A DNA stretch of 64,000 nucleotides. It comes from Gibbula magus. Taxonomy: Eukaryota > Mollusca > Gastropoda > Trochida > Trochidae. The position numbers were made by a program, and so were the translations under genes. The stretch lies in the NCBI GenBank assembly GCA_936450465.1, contig OW388297.1:54366989-54430988 (forward strand). Reading direction: 5' to 3'. A model generated the notes under the pieces. It was given only the letters and a program-made list of their open reading frames with translations. It was not told the origin of the DNA and did no database searches. This document shows, in pieces, positions 35,686 through 47,600 of the stretch (its first letter is position 1; every line of letters begins with the position of its first letter).

Positions 35686-36424
35686 ACTTCTTTTTATCCC
35701 ACCGGTATGTAATACCATGGGATATAGTCATCACCCCGTCCGTCTGTCTGTCTGTACGTCCGTAATCATTTTGTTTCCGGAGCAGAACTAGAAAACCATT
35801 CATGTTATCTTTCTGAAACTTTCCATGTGTATTACCCACTAACTGAAGTGGTGCCTTTTGATATTTTCACATTTCTGAAAATTTTATTTTTGGTCGTTTC
35901 CATAGAAACATGTTGAAGTTTGGCTTTGTTCAGAGACAAGTTCGTTTCCGGAGCACAGCTCCAAAACCGTTCATCATATCTTCCTGAAACTTTGCATGTG
36001 TATTTCTCACTAACTGAAGTGGTGCCTTTTGATATTTTCAGATTTCTGAAAATTTTTTTTTTTTTCGTTTCCATAGAAACTTGTTGAATTTGGACTTTGT
36101 TCAGAGACAGGTTCGTTTCCAGAGCACAGCTCCAAAACCGTTCATCATATCTTCCTGAAACTTTGCATGTGTATTACCCACTAACTGAAGTGGTGCCTTT
36201 TGATATTTTCAGATTTTTTCTGAAACATTTATTTTTTTCTGTTTCCATAGAAACATGAGAGGGATGTTGGTTGTTGATTTTGACTGCTTCTGGAGCAGAA
36301 GTCTAAAATCCTTAATACCCACTAACTGAAGTAGGGTAGTAGATATACACAAGTATCTGTAAAAGATGTGTTTTACAAATTTTGTGGAACCGGTGGGATA
36401 CGTCATCTTCTGATGACTCTTGTT
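35686..36424. mobile_element. Dispersed element with internal 170-bp tandem units
   Basis: TATCCCACCGGT (35695-35706) is inverted as ACCGGTGGGATA (36389-36400). Inside, about three repeats of GTTTCCGGAGCA ... ACTAACTGAAGTGGTGCCTT ... GTTTCCATAGAAAC. Ends TCATCTTCTGATGACTCTTG, as does the related copy at 17865-18210. Confidence 0.7.
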
Positions 36425-36889
36425 CTGTATTGGCGACATATATATAATATTGATAACAGCCTACAGAGAATAAAGATTCTATATCCAATAATATTCTTCA
36501 TTCTTCATTTCCCCTTATACTGCTGTACATAGTAATAGTATTTGTTATCGGTCATTGAGACCCGGTCCAGTTTGTAAACTTATCCAACTGCTGGTGTGAC
36601 ATGGAGAGAGGTCACATGTAGATCTGCCTGTTTGTCCAGACAAACTTATCTGATAACAATACTGCTGAATTGACAGATTTTAAAAAGGGACTGCTGATAT
36701 CTATCAGTTTTATATATATTTCATGTCAGCCGCTTGAAACAGATACTATTATGATGTTAAATATTTTCTTGTCAGCTGAGATGTTTCCCAGGCAATTTGT
36801 TGATCTTATGACTGGCGTATAAATGAGTATCTGCAAAGAACCAATAAATGAAATAAGCTTGAAACTAGCTAGCCAAAATATTCGGCCAG

Positions 36890-37425
36890 GTCACTGTGCA
36901 ACTATTCAGCCAGGTCACTATGATCCCAGTGCAACTGTTCAGCCAGGTCACAATGATCCCAATGCAACTGCTCAGCTAGGTTACTGTGCAACTGTTTAGC
37001 TTGGTCACGATGATCGTAGTGCAACTGTTCAGCCAGGTCCCAATGATCCCAGTGCAACTTTTCAGCCAGGTCACAATGATCCCAGTGCAACTGTTCAGCT
37101 AGGTCACAATGATCCCAGTGCAACTGTTAAGCTAGGTCACAATGATCCCAGTGCAACTGTTCGGCTAGGTCACAATGATCCCAATGCAACTGCTCAGCTA
37201 GGTTACTGTGCAACTGTTTAGCTTGGTCACGATGATCGTAGTGCAACTGTTCAGCCAGGTCCCAATGATCCCAGTGCAACTTTTCAGCCAGGTCACAATG
37301 ATCCCAGTGCAACTGTTCAGCTAGGTCACAATGATCCCAGTGCAACTGTTAAGCCAGGTCACAATGATCCCAGTGCAACTGTTCGGCTAGGTCACAATGA
37401 TCCCAGTGCAACTGTTCAGCCAGAT
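36890..37425 (-). repeat. 33-bp minisatellite with 222-bp higher-order repeat
   Basis: Unit CAGCCAGGTCACAATGATCC+CAGTGCAACTGTT. The stretch from 36961 recurs at 37183 with the same variants (CTCAGCTAGGTTACTG, TTAGCTTGGTCACGATGATC), so a block was duplicated. The minus strand reads HWDHCDLAEQL repeats, judged fortuitous. Confidence 0.88.
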
Positions 37426-38290
37426 ACCAATAAACACTATGGTGTTAAAGTGACTGTATGAGAGGAGAAGTTCGAGGGATATATTATGCTTTTTAACTTA
37501 AAAATTAAGTGTTATCAATGGATAAATAATACTCCAAAATCAATAAAAAGAGTTCTAAAACGATTGTACATGGTTGAAAATAAATGACATATGCTTACTC
37601 CTTCGTGAGGTAGAATGTGACTGGATTAAGACCGTACATCAGCAAAATGACAAACAGGAACAATCCCATGAATATTTTTCTTAAAAATATGTTGAACGTC
37701 CTATGTCCCTTGGCCCATCTGAGCTTGTAAGTGATACCCTCCAGCATCTTGGGAGTGGTTAGTTCTTCCTGTTATATGTGGTATGCATCATCAATGGGAG
37801 AATCAGTGTTTATATCATTGCTGTGTCATTAACATTTCAAACTAGGGGATTCCCCTTCAGGAGGGGAATTCCTATCATGAGTGTCATTTCCCTGTGAACA
37901 ATGATCCTTGTTTAAAATTAGGCTGGCTCTTACAACATTTGGTAAACTTTTTATTTTTGTGATTTTACTTGACATTATGCTGTGATTTATTTTGGCTGAT
38001 TTTCGAGAAATGGAATTGGACATATTTTCTAAAGCTTGAGGGTATGATGATGACAGATTTTGTGGACAGACTAACCTTTCACTGTACTGTGTTTCGTGAA
38101 AATCCTTGAAAATTTATTTGGTGTCCGGTATTATGAATCATGTTCAATTGTTTTCAAAATATAGATTCTTGAAACCGACAAAGTATTGAAATTATTCGAA
38201 ACAGTTGTGTGGGTTATGTTGATAATATTGACTTATCATTATATTCCTATTCATTAAGTTGTAAAGATCTTCAAGTTGTCAATATTGATG

Positions 38291-38349
38291 TCGCCGTTAA
38301 TGGCTGCAATACTGCCGAAGCGGCGTTAAACAATAACTCACTCAATCAC
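38291..38349 (+). mobile_element. 59-bp SINE 3'-end insertion with 12-bp TSD (second family)
   Basis: TCGCCGTTAATGGCTGCAAT, then ACTGCCGAAGCGGCGTTAAA and CAATAACTCACTCAATCAC. Exact repeats TCAATATTGATG at 38279-38290 and 38350-38361 delimit it. It shares GCGGCGTTAAAC and an ACTCAC tail with the larger SINE family but differs upstream. Confidence 0.88.
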
Positions 38350-38392
38350 TCAATATTGATGAATTTGACTCTGCAAATAAATCTTTGTTGAA

Positions 38393-38592
38393 NNNNNNNN
38401 NNNNNNNNNNNNNNNNNNNNNNNNNNNNNNNNNNNNNNNNNNNNNNNNNNNNNNNNNNNNNNNNNNNNNNNNNNNNNNNNNNNNNNNNNNNNNNNNNNNN
38501 NNNNNNNNNNNNNNNNNNNNNNNNNNNNNNNNNNNNNNNNNNNNNNNNNNNNNNNNNNNNNNNNNNNNNNNNNNNNNNNNNNNNNNNNNNNN
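38393..38592. other. Assembly gap (200 N)
   Basis: Exactly 200 unknown bases, immediately downstream of the short SINE insertion. The round number suggests a scaffold placeholder of unknown true size. Confidence 0.99.
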
Positions 38593-39701
38593 ATTTGCTA
38601 TGTAAATTTGGCGTCACACTACTAATTTGAATAACTGCTTAAATTAAAAATCCAATACTGAGACCTTGTACGATTTGCTTTGAGTGTCACGTTTGTATAT
38701 GCAAACAGAACTCTGCACTCAAGTGCAAGCATCAATTTTCATGTCACGTATATACTTTATGTGTACCTACATTGTTATTCTCTGAAAAATCAGACAGGGT
38801 CCCTTGGTGTGAAAACTTCTTTTATTTTGACCAACGACATCAGCATTGTAATTGTCAAACTTTCTTATTATATATGTAAACATCGCATTTAATCAGAGGC
38901 CAATTTCTCATGGGCACACAGTAATTTTGTCGTTGGTAGTTGAGTTTAAATTATAGCACTTCAATATGTAATTGTGTAAGGCATATCTTTTTTCACAAAA
39001 GTTTGACAATTGTTGAAATGAAATTTGCATGTAAGATTAGAAGACATTTGATTAAAAAAAATATTGGGATATTTTTTATGAGCATTAAATACAAAAAAAA
39101 CACAATCAGAAATTAATATAACTTCAATTTTATTTAACCAGATACCCCAGTTGCAATGCCCCTCTTGAGGCAGAGTTGTTTATGTTTTTTTCTTTCTTTG
39201 TGGTATGCATCAACTGCACCAAATGCCAGAATACAGTCCCTTAGTCAATGTCTAATTTAGTGGCTAAAAAGGCCCCGGTCATTCACACAGAGTGTTGTTT
39301 TTGTTTACGGTTTTTGTTTTGTTGACAGTTCATTACACAATGGTTCTGTGTTTAGGCATGGAACCTAACTCTGACCTGTAAACAAGGAAACTAATTAGGA
39401 AGAGAGAAAAATAAACAACTGTTCATACCAGCACGTATGGTTTCAAGGTCAAGGACGGAAAATGTTTGCAAGAGAAGCATTTTTTCAACAAATTTCAATG
39501 TACTTTTAGCTGGCAAAGTAGACAGAGGAATAGCGGTCATTTGGTCCATTAATCTGTCCTGTCAATTTCGTTAGGTTTATATCAACCAAAATTGTGTTCA
39601 GTGGGGACAAGATTTCATGGAAACTATTACACCTAGATGAATGAAGTTTTTATGCAAGGAGTAGTGATGATACTCTCCCAAGTTTGAAAGCAATTTCTGA
39701 G

Positions 39702-40052
39702 GGGAATGGCGACTTGTCTGCAGTAGAGAACTGTTTTACACGTTGTAAGGTTTGGGTGCAATGCTACACTGAATTTCAGTGCAGTACCACCCATGGTTCG
39801 CTAGTCCTAGCCTAAGCTTGCAGATTTCACCACATAGCATAGCCACTATTGCATTGCAGGCTTTCTTCCTGCAAAAATACAAGTATAGCTGTGATATTAG
39901 TGAAATACTCTTCAGTGTTATACCACCCTGGTTCACTAGTTCCATCTAAAGCTCACAGGTTTCAATGCAATGCATAGCACTCATGGTGTTGCAGGCTTTC
40001 TCCCTTATAGCAGCTGTGAAATACTCTTGAAAGCGGCGTTAAACCACAACTC
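39702..40052 (+). mobile_element. Two overlapping SINE fragments in tandem
   Basis: First fragment 39702-39912 runs from GGCGACTTGTCTGCAGTAGA to GTGAAATACTCTT. A second begins at once with CAGTGTTATACCACCCTGG and ends AAGCGGCGTTAAACCACAAC (40052). Either a SINE inserted in a SINE or unequal exchange between two copies. Confidence 0.78.
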
Positions 40053-41968
40053 GCTGTGTTCAAGTTCAGGGAGCTTGTTTGCTTCAGTGTACTATAATAT
40101 GAAAAAATATCTTGTTAAAACATTTGAACCCCAGAAAAGAAAGCACATTCATGCAGATTATGGTTTAGTGTCATTCCATGTTAGAAGATGGGGAGTAATA
40201 GTCTTAGGCTGGTGTATGCAGTAGGCTGTTTTTACATTGTTTACGGTACCGTGTATCCCTGAGGTGTTTTTATGGTCATCTAAACGCTGGAGTTGAGACA
40301 AACAGAGGGAAGAAGGAGAGATGGTCGTTGTGTTGCCACCGAAAGGAATGTAGGAAAGGTTAGAAGGGACCGCTTTTATGGTCACGGAAGTCCGAACTAA
40401 ATGGGCATGGTCGTGATCAAATGTTGAGAAATTGTTGAATCATGTTTAGATGCTTTTGTTAGAACTCCTTTCAAAACTCTTTAGGTTCTGTAAGTTTTTA
40501 AATTATTCTTTTTCATTGAAACTGTTTTTTATTTTCAGTTAGTTTCTACAAAAATTTGTTTGTCAGTGTTTGAGAAATATTTTAGAGGTTTTCATTGAGA
40601 GGACAAAACACAGCAGTAGATCTTTTCACTGAAATCATGCATTGTTTCCGTCAATAATTAGAAGTATAATTTTTCGTAAAATGAAACATTTTTGGCTCAT
40701 ATATTTCTATGCTATTGCTTATTATGAGTGTTATTGAGTCTTTTAAGTTTATCATTTAAAAACTCTTATAAAGACGTTATCATATATGTTCTGCTTGAGA
40801 GGCATTCTAGAAGTTGGTGTGATGAAAAAATATTTGTCCTCTTGATATATATCTTGATATTTGTTATGATAACTTCTTGAAAAATTTATAAAGATCTGTC
40901 TACTGTCTCCAATTATTTTTTCAAAGATTTTACAATGTGAGCATTAAAAAGTTAATATTATTATATTAATAATTTTATAATCAATCAATAGGCCATTTAT
41001 GTAATTGAATGTTGTGATTATTATGTTAAAAAGTTACAGAGTATATCTCATTTGAAACTTTTGTTTTATCATTTCCAAAGAAATTAATTCAGATATTAGT
41101 TAGGCACTTTGATAATTATAAATGAAATTTGTTGTCCGAAGTTTTACTGAAATTTATATGTAAAAGCGTTTCATTTCTTTATTATCATATTTAACAAATT
41201 GTCAAATCTATTGTGTTTTATCAATAAAGTTTACCAAAATATTGCAATAAATATTTTCAGTAGCTTATCGATTAAAAACAATGTCTTTGATATTATTATG
41301 ATCACTCCATGTTGGAAAATCTCAAGTTTAAACATGAACACGTATCTTGCGAAATTCTTTGCTTGGATGATGAAATACCTCCAACTTAACTTTGTTTGAA
41401 CACACTTGAACATGAAAGTTTATATACCTCGAGATAAATTGCATTGAGTATCCTTATCAGAGACGAATTGATTTGAAAATGAAATGTATGAGAAGCATAT
41501 TAAAGGGCTGAATACCACCGGGTATTTTCTAGGTACCGTATTTCCTTTTATCATATACCTATCAATAGTATGGGATGTTTTGCATATGCGATAGTGTTAA
41601 GGACACACCACCCATATGGCTGCCCGGTCCGAAAATCCATATCAGCCCGGTCTGCAAATCCATATCAATATCAGCCCAGGTGACATTAGGTTAGAGTGAT
41701 CTCCCTTTACTCACAGGCATGTAACATTGGGTAGATCTAACGTCACGTAACGTGACGCTTTTAACTTCTTGTTAACATAATTTGATATACTACTAATTGG
41801 AAAATTGAATAAGAGGCATGGCTAAAAATATTTTGAACAAATTATGTAATTGAGGTTTTGTCTTGTAGGCTCCTAAAAGTAAATTTTCGCACAGAAATAT
41901 CTTTATTTTAATATTTCTTCAAGCATTCTTTCTTGTTTTAGAAAAAATTATATTATATATGATAAAAA

Positions 41969-42162
41969 GGTTACAACATGTCATTTTTCATATCATACCC
42001 CATATCAACCCTCGACCCATATCAGCCCTCGACCCATATCAGTCCTCTGGCCTGCGGCCCTCGGGCTGATATGGGGGTCTCGGACTGATATGGGGGTCTC
42101 GGGCTGATATGGGGGTCTCGGGCTGATATGGGGTATGATATGAAAAATGACATGTTATAACC
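41969..42162. repeat. 194-bp foldback with internal repeats
   Basis: Left arm GGTTACAACATGTCATTTTT, right arm AAAAATGACATGTTATAACC, with nested copies of CCCATATCAGCCCTCGA on the left and GGGCTGATATGGGGGTCTC on the right. The same CCATATCAGCCC motif also appears at 41637-41680. Confidence 0.82.
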
Positions 42163-42570
42163 TCTAATTATTACTCTCCAATGGAAGATACTGCAGTGTA
42201 ATATTTATACAGCAATACTAAACTAGTGTAAAACCGCTGCAAGTATCATAAGGTGCAGTTGTGATGTCACAGTGGTCACACGCCATCACAATGTTGTACA
42301 ACTCCGAAAATCTTAAATTCAGCCAAAAGTCGTTTATTTCGCTCGATGAATTTTGGCAAGTAATAAGCAGAATACTAAACTTCCTTTCATACAATAAATT
42401 TGTTATTAAACTCATGAATGGTTTAGTAGCAAACTCCATTTCGCTCATTAATACGAAATCATTAGCTTATTTAATAAAAATGGTATTAAATGGAACGTTA
42501 ATTATTTTCCTCTATGAATACAACCCTGGGTTCTATTTCATTCAGAACCCCCTTACCCCAGGTTCTATGC

Positions 42571-42828
42571 AAGGGCCAGGGGCACGGCAACTTTGCCTGC
42601 AGTAGAGAACTGTTCTACTCACAGTAAGGTTTGGGTGCAATGCTATACTGAATTTCAGCGTAGTACCACCCATGGTTAGCTAGTTCCAGCTGATGCTCAC
42701 AGATTTCACAACAATGCATAACCACATAGCATTACAGGCTTTCTCCCTGCCATAATACTAGCAGCCGCGATATAAGTGAAATACTCTTGAAAGCGGTGTT
42801 AAACCCCAACTCACCTCACTTCACCTTA
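42571..42828 (+). mobile_element. SINE lacking tRNA head
   Basis: Starts GCCAGGGGCACGGCAACTTT and ends CCCCAACTCACCTCACTTCA. Well conserved body, so fairly young; 5' truncation removes boxes A and B. Confidence 0.88.
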
Positions 42829-43012
42829 CCTCTATTCTATTTTTGTATTCAAGGAAATGTAATAGGCCTAACTTCATATTCGAGACCCGATGTAAGCTCC
42901 CAGATTATATCCCTATTCAAAGTATACCCGGGTAGATTCTAGAGTCTTCATATATCTTTCTGCACTATGTGTGGAAATTTGCAATGTTTTATGCCAATTT
43001 TGTGACACCATT

Positions 43013-43374
43013 TTAAAGAGACAGTAGCACGTTTTTTGCAAAATTTATTTTTCAAATTATCCTATTTATAATTATAATTTGTGCTATTCAAAATTACTTT
43101 AGAGGGTAAAACATCTTATTACACAAACCAATTATCCGTAAAAATGATAACGGTATTGCGTATAAAGCAAAAATTGCATGGCGGCCATTTTATTGTGAAC
43201 ACATTTTATTATATCGAATGACAAAAACGATTCCCATGGCCTTACTGAGCCATGTACACTCATTTTAAACTTGATTTTCCGAAGAGAGAAGGGTGTTTTA
43301 CGATTGGTGAAATTATGTTTCAAATACATTTCATCGACTTATTTGAGCGAAAAAACGTGCTACTGCCCCTTTAA
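43013..43374. mobile_element. TTAA-flanked MITE (family A)
   Basis: TTAAAGAGACAGTAGCACG and CGTGCTACTGCCCCTTTAA ends, TTAA borders, 362 bp. About 360 bases upstream of another copy in the opposite orientation. Confidence 0.86.
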
Positions 43375-43733
43375 CTTTAAAAGAGTTAAGTATTTACCTC
43401 AGCACCCCATGACCCCCCAGGTTATATTATAGACCCGGGTTGTATTTGAGGAAATACGGTAAGCGTAAAATATATGCTTTTCATCCTTGAATATTCTGAA
43501 ATGGCCTTTCTCTGGTAAGTGACACGTCTTGAGTTGTTTCTTTTGTTAATGAGATGTGATTTATGTAAAATGGTCACTCAGAATAATGTAGTGATTGTTA
43601 GTGCAGCAGTTCAAGTGTGGGAAGTAATTTTTTAAGACTCTTTTGTGTACATATAAGCTATAAGTATAAATGATAAAACAGAATATCCCCTGAATTTTGT
43701 TCATCAGAAAATACTGCAGTTTTACAGCCTTTG

Positions 43734-44095
43734 CGGGGCAGTAGCACGTTTTTTCGCTCAAATATGAAATGAAATGAAATGTATTTGAAAATAATGTCAC
43801 CAATAGTAAAACACCATTCTCTCTCCGGAGAATCAATTGAAAATGAGTGTACATGGTTCGGTAAAGCCATGGGGATCGTTTTTGTATGGCGAAATGATTA
43901 AATTGTGTTCACAATAAAATGGCCGCCATGCAATTTTTGCTTTATACACAACACCGTTATTATCACTATGGATAATTGGTTTGTGTAATAACTTGTTTTA
44001 CCCTCTAAAGGTAATATAAATGACATAAACTATCATTTTAAATGGGAAATTTGAAAAAATAAAATTTGCAAAAAATTGTGCTACTGCCCCTTTAA
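43734..44095. mobile_element. MITE (family A), left TTAA lost
   Basis: Left end reads GCGGGGCAGTAGCACG after CCTTT, so the TTAA is mutated; right end TGCTACTGCCCCTTTAA is intact. Opposite orientation to the copy at 43013. Confidence 0.83.
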
Positions 44096-44572
44096 GATAA
44101 ATTATGTTAGATTTTAAAATGAGAAATGTGTATAAAGTTAAGTATATGATAAAACAGAGAAGTAAATATTTTCAAAGAGAAATTTTTACTTAAAGATTGT
44201 ATGTTTTAAGATTACAAGAGTGTTAGTTTTAAAAATTATTTCTTTTTACTTAGAAATTAATTACACGATATGAAATGACGTATGTATGTACTTGATATGA
44301 ATGAATATATATATATAAATATGATGAATATTAGTTTTCAAGATGAAATGTCTCCCATTCATATTTCATTTAAATAAGTGTGTAAAGATTGTGAAGTGAT
44401 ATCTATAATGTAAGTATAAGAATATTAAGATTGTTTGAAGAACACCTTCAAACACTTGCCCTTGTATCCACAGTTTTGCTCGTGTTCAGGGAGTGATGTA
44501 TTTGAATAAAATATCCATTACATACTTTGAAGGGTATATAAAAACGGTTAATGTGTTTTCTATCTATTTCAG

Positions 44573-44625
44573 CGTGGATCATCGAAGGATAGAAGATAAT
44601 GGCTTATAGAGGCAGGGACATAGAG
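44573..44625 (+). CDS. SLC4 exon with start codon (26 nt leader + aa 1-9)
   Basis: Acceptor TATTTCAG ends at 44572. Leader to 44598, then ATG at 44599 with A at -3 and G at +4, encoding MAYRGRDIE, then donor GAG|GTTTGT at phase 0. The only independent support is the phase match to both downstream candidates (47068 and 53238, both phase 0) and a good start context, so the assignment as first coding exon is likely but not proven. Confidence 0.55.
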
Positions 44626-47600
44626 GTTTGTTTACAATTTTATTTTATTAAAAATTAATTTAATTTTTTTTTAAATTTTAACTTTGAAAATTATTAATAT
44701 TGAGGGTTTGTTTTCACTGTTTTGATTTGCTCATTGAAGGTTAATTTATTTGTATTAATTTGTTACTTTTAATTTTCATTTTAACGTTTATAAATGGTGT
44801 TTGATTTTCTAATACAAGATTCATGTTTGTTTGAAACTTAAAATTGTTTATTTTCTCTTTGTTTAATTATTCTTAACTGTGGATCATTTTTCGTTTTCAA
44901 GAATTAAAATTATTCAGTGTTTTACTTTTATTGAATTTTAAAAATCTGATATTTGTTATATGCTTTATCATTAAAAATGATTTGAATATTGTCATGACAT
45001 TTACAACAAAAGTTTAATGATTTGTTTTTGAAAAATTATCATCAAATTTGATAAAGTTTATTTTAGATGATAGCTCACTTGTTTGTGTTCAAATAAATTC
45101 TAGAAATAGATTCCAGAGATAGAATGACCTTTATCAAATTCAAAACTTGAATATGATGAGAAAATATTATTTTTCGAGTGATATGATTTATAGTTGAAGA
45201 CATTTAAGAAGAATTTAATTTGAAGTCAGATGAATAAATATGACATTGTTCAAAATGTTGCATAACTTACTCATTAACATTTTTCAAGGTTATTTGTATT
45301 AGAAAATATCAATTTTCACATAAAACATCAAGTTTTTTCATCATTTACTGGTTATTTTTATTTTCAATAAACATTGTCTTTTATTGTATTTTTATAAACA
45401 GAGCAAAACAGTGAAACAAGATGTATATGATATATGTTCATTTCATCCAATAACACATTTTAATAATGTTTCTGTTTCAAAACATACAAAAAGCAGAGAA
45501 TTTATTTTATTTTATATTTTGTGTTAACAATGCAGTGAATTATTTATTTCAGTTTAGTATGCTGTTTAGAAAATTTAGAAATAATGTAAGCATTATGCTT
45601 TTTTTTATTAGTATGCAAGAAAATATTATGCTTTGCTAGAAATGAGGGTTGATGTGGCTTTTTATCTGCATATCGCTTATCCTGTGATTTGATCGAGAAG
45701 AAGGCTTAAGTGGGGCCAGTCTTCATAAACAGGAATAACTGTTAAAGCTAAGGTTTCATTTAAGTTATGCTTTTGCTTTATACTGATGGTAGAATTGATT
45801 TTAATTTTAATTTTGTGTTTTTGGTATTGTGAACTATGAACATTGGTCTCTTGTGTTGTTTATAATATTGATTAAAAAAATTATGTGACAATAATCTTTG
45901 AATGAGTTTTCTGTTCTTCTGCTTTGAGGCTTTGGAAAATTGTCTTTCATCTGTTTGAGTGAGAAATGATTGTCAACATTAAATTCTTACTCAGTGTGAA
46001 ATAACTTTATTTATAATTTTCAGATTTCCATATTTTACTTAGTTAGGTGTCAAGTTTTTAAAAGCTGCATAATTTTTTTTAATGAAATTAGGACCATTTA
46101 CGAACAAAACTTTGAACTGTCTAGTCTTTGTTTGAAGTAAAAATATGAATATTATTTTCCTGATTGATGATGCATTTGTAAATCTCAAAGTTGTTTAAGT
46201 GTCTAAAGAGTCTAAATATTTGTTACATATTGGCATGAAACTATAAAGAGGCTCATCCAATTGCTTATATACATTGCATTTGAGTGGCAATTTTTTTGTT
46301 TTATTTTGTCTTTAAAATGACAGAGCAAGAATTGTAATGCTTCCTCTCCAGCTTTTTCCTTACACTGCGAAAAATATGTACAGGTGTTAAAAAATATTTC
46401 CCAAGAATAATGTTTATTATTTATTAAAGATAGTTAAAGGTGCCATAGATAGAACCAAATAAAGACCAAGAAGTCATGTAGAACATATGACTAAAGATGT
46501 CAATTTCTAAGACCCATGGTAATCTTATGGCATATCAGCAAAAAATATAAATTGTAGAATAAGGTTTCATTCATCAACCTAGTGTGATGTTATTTTGTAA
46601 GCAAACCTGAATAATCATCAGTTTAGCAAATAGTCATCTTTGGCAGGACTAATTAATTGCCTAATGAAAGGTGTATTTATAAACCCAATATGGTAATGTG
46701 TGGCATATTTAGCAAAACTGATTAAGTAAAGGTGTCATTGATAAACCAAATATGATAATGTTATGTCATGGGACTCTGCCTGAAAAAAGTACAAAAATTT
46801 GTACTATTGAAGGTAGTGTTATCCCAAATACAACCATGTTATAAAAACCCAATATAGTAATTTTATGGCTCATTTAGCAAAAGTGATTAATTTCCTAAGT
46901 AAAAGTGTCATTGATAAACCAATGGTAATCTTGTGGCATGGTTTGCCAAACAGAATAATGGCATAAGTAAAGGTGTCATTATAAACCCATTCTGGTATGC
47001 TTATAGCATGTACAAGCTGAGTATTCGCATTAGTAAAGATGATGGTGATGGTGTGATTTCCTTCCAGACTACAGGTGACGTCGCAGACGGTGCCACAAAG
47101 TGTATTGTCAGTGACACTGATGACGTCACTGTCGATATAGAGGGAGTGGTAAATCCACAATGTGTATGCTCACTCTTTTATGCTTGTATCTGACATGCAC
47201 TCAAGTGAATGTCCTGACCCTAATTTACTAGTACTCTTACACAATGTTTTGTCTTTACTAGAACTACTCTTCAACTAGCATAGGATCCACACACAAAGCA
47301 ATCTTTGTACAGAGATCAAATGTACCCTGATACACTAACATCACTTGAGTTGAACTAAGATTGCTTTGTGAATTGATACCACGACCTAGATTTCCAAAGC
47401 TCTTTAGGATTAAGGCGATCTTGGGATTATTGGAGGGTTCAATACACAAATAACTTCAAGGCTACAAGAGGTCAAGGGTACATGATATTAATTTGCTTAA
47501 ATTTCTCTTTGACCAACTGAACCCTAAGTCACTGGGGTGTAATGTCGAAAAACTAGTGATTATATATATATATATATATAGAAACCATATGAATGTGGCC

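Larger units (their letters stand above)
34313..41968. other. Intron-like DNA between listed repeats
   Basis: Apart from the SINEs, the TATCCCACCGGT element, the 33-bp minisatellite, the short SINE end and the gap, no coding sequence was recognised. It lies inside the inferred first intron of the SLC4 gene. Confidence 0.45.
44626..47067. other. SLC4 intron, very AT-rich
   Basis: Long T- and A-rich tracts, no exon candidates before the 81-nt exon. The 3' part is the 90-bp diverged repeat. Confidence 0.5.

Noticed and set aside
36902..37345. Repeat protein gene on the minus strand (HWDHCDLAEQL)
   Set aside because: A 33-bp minisatellite lacking a stop; frame interrupted between blocks and no flanking exons recognised.
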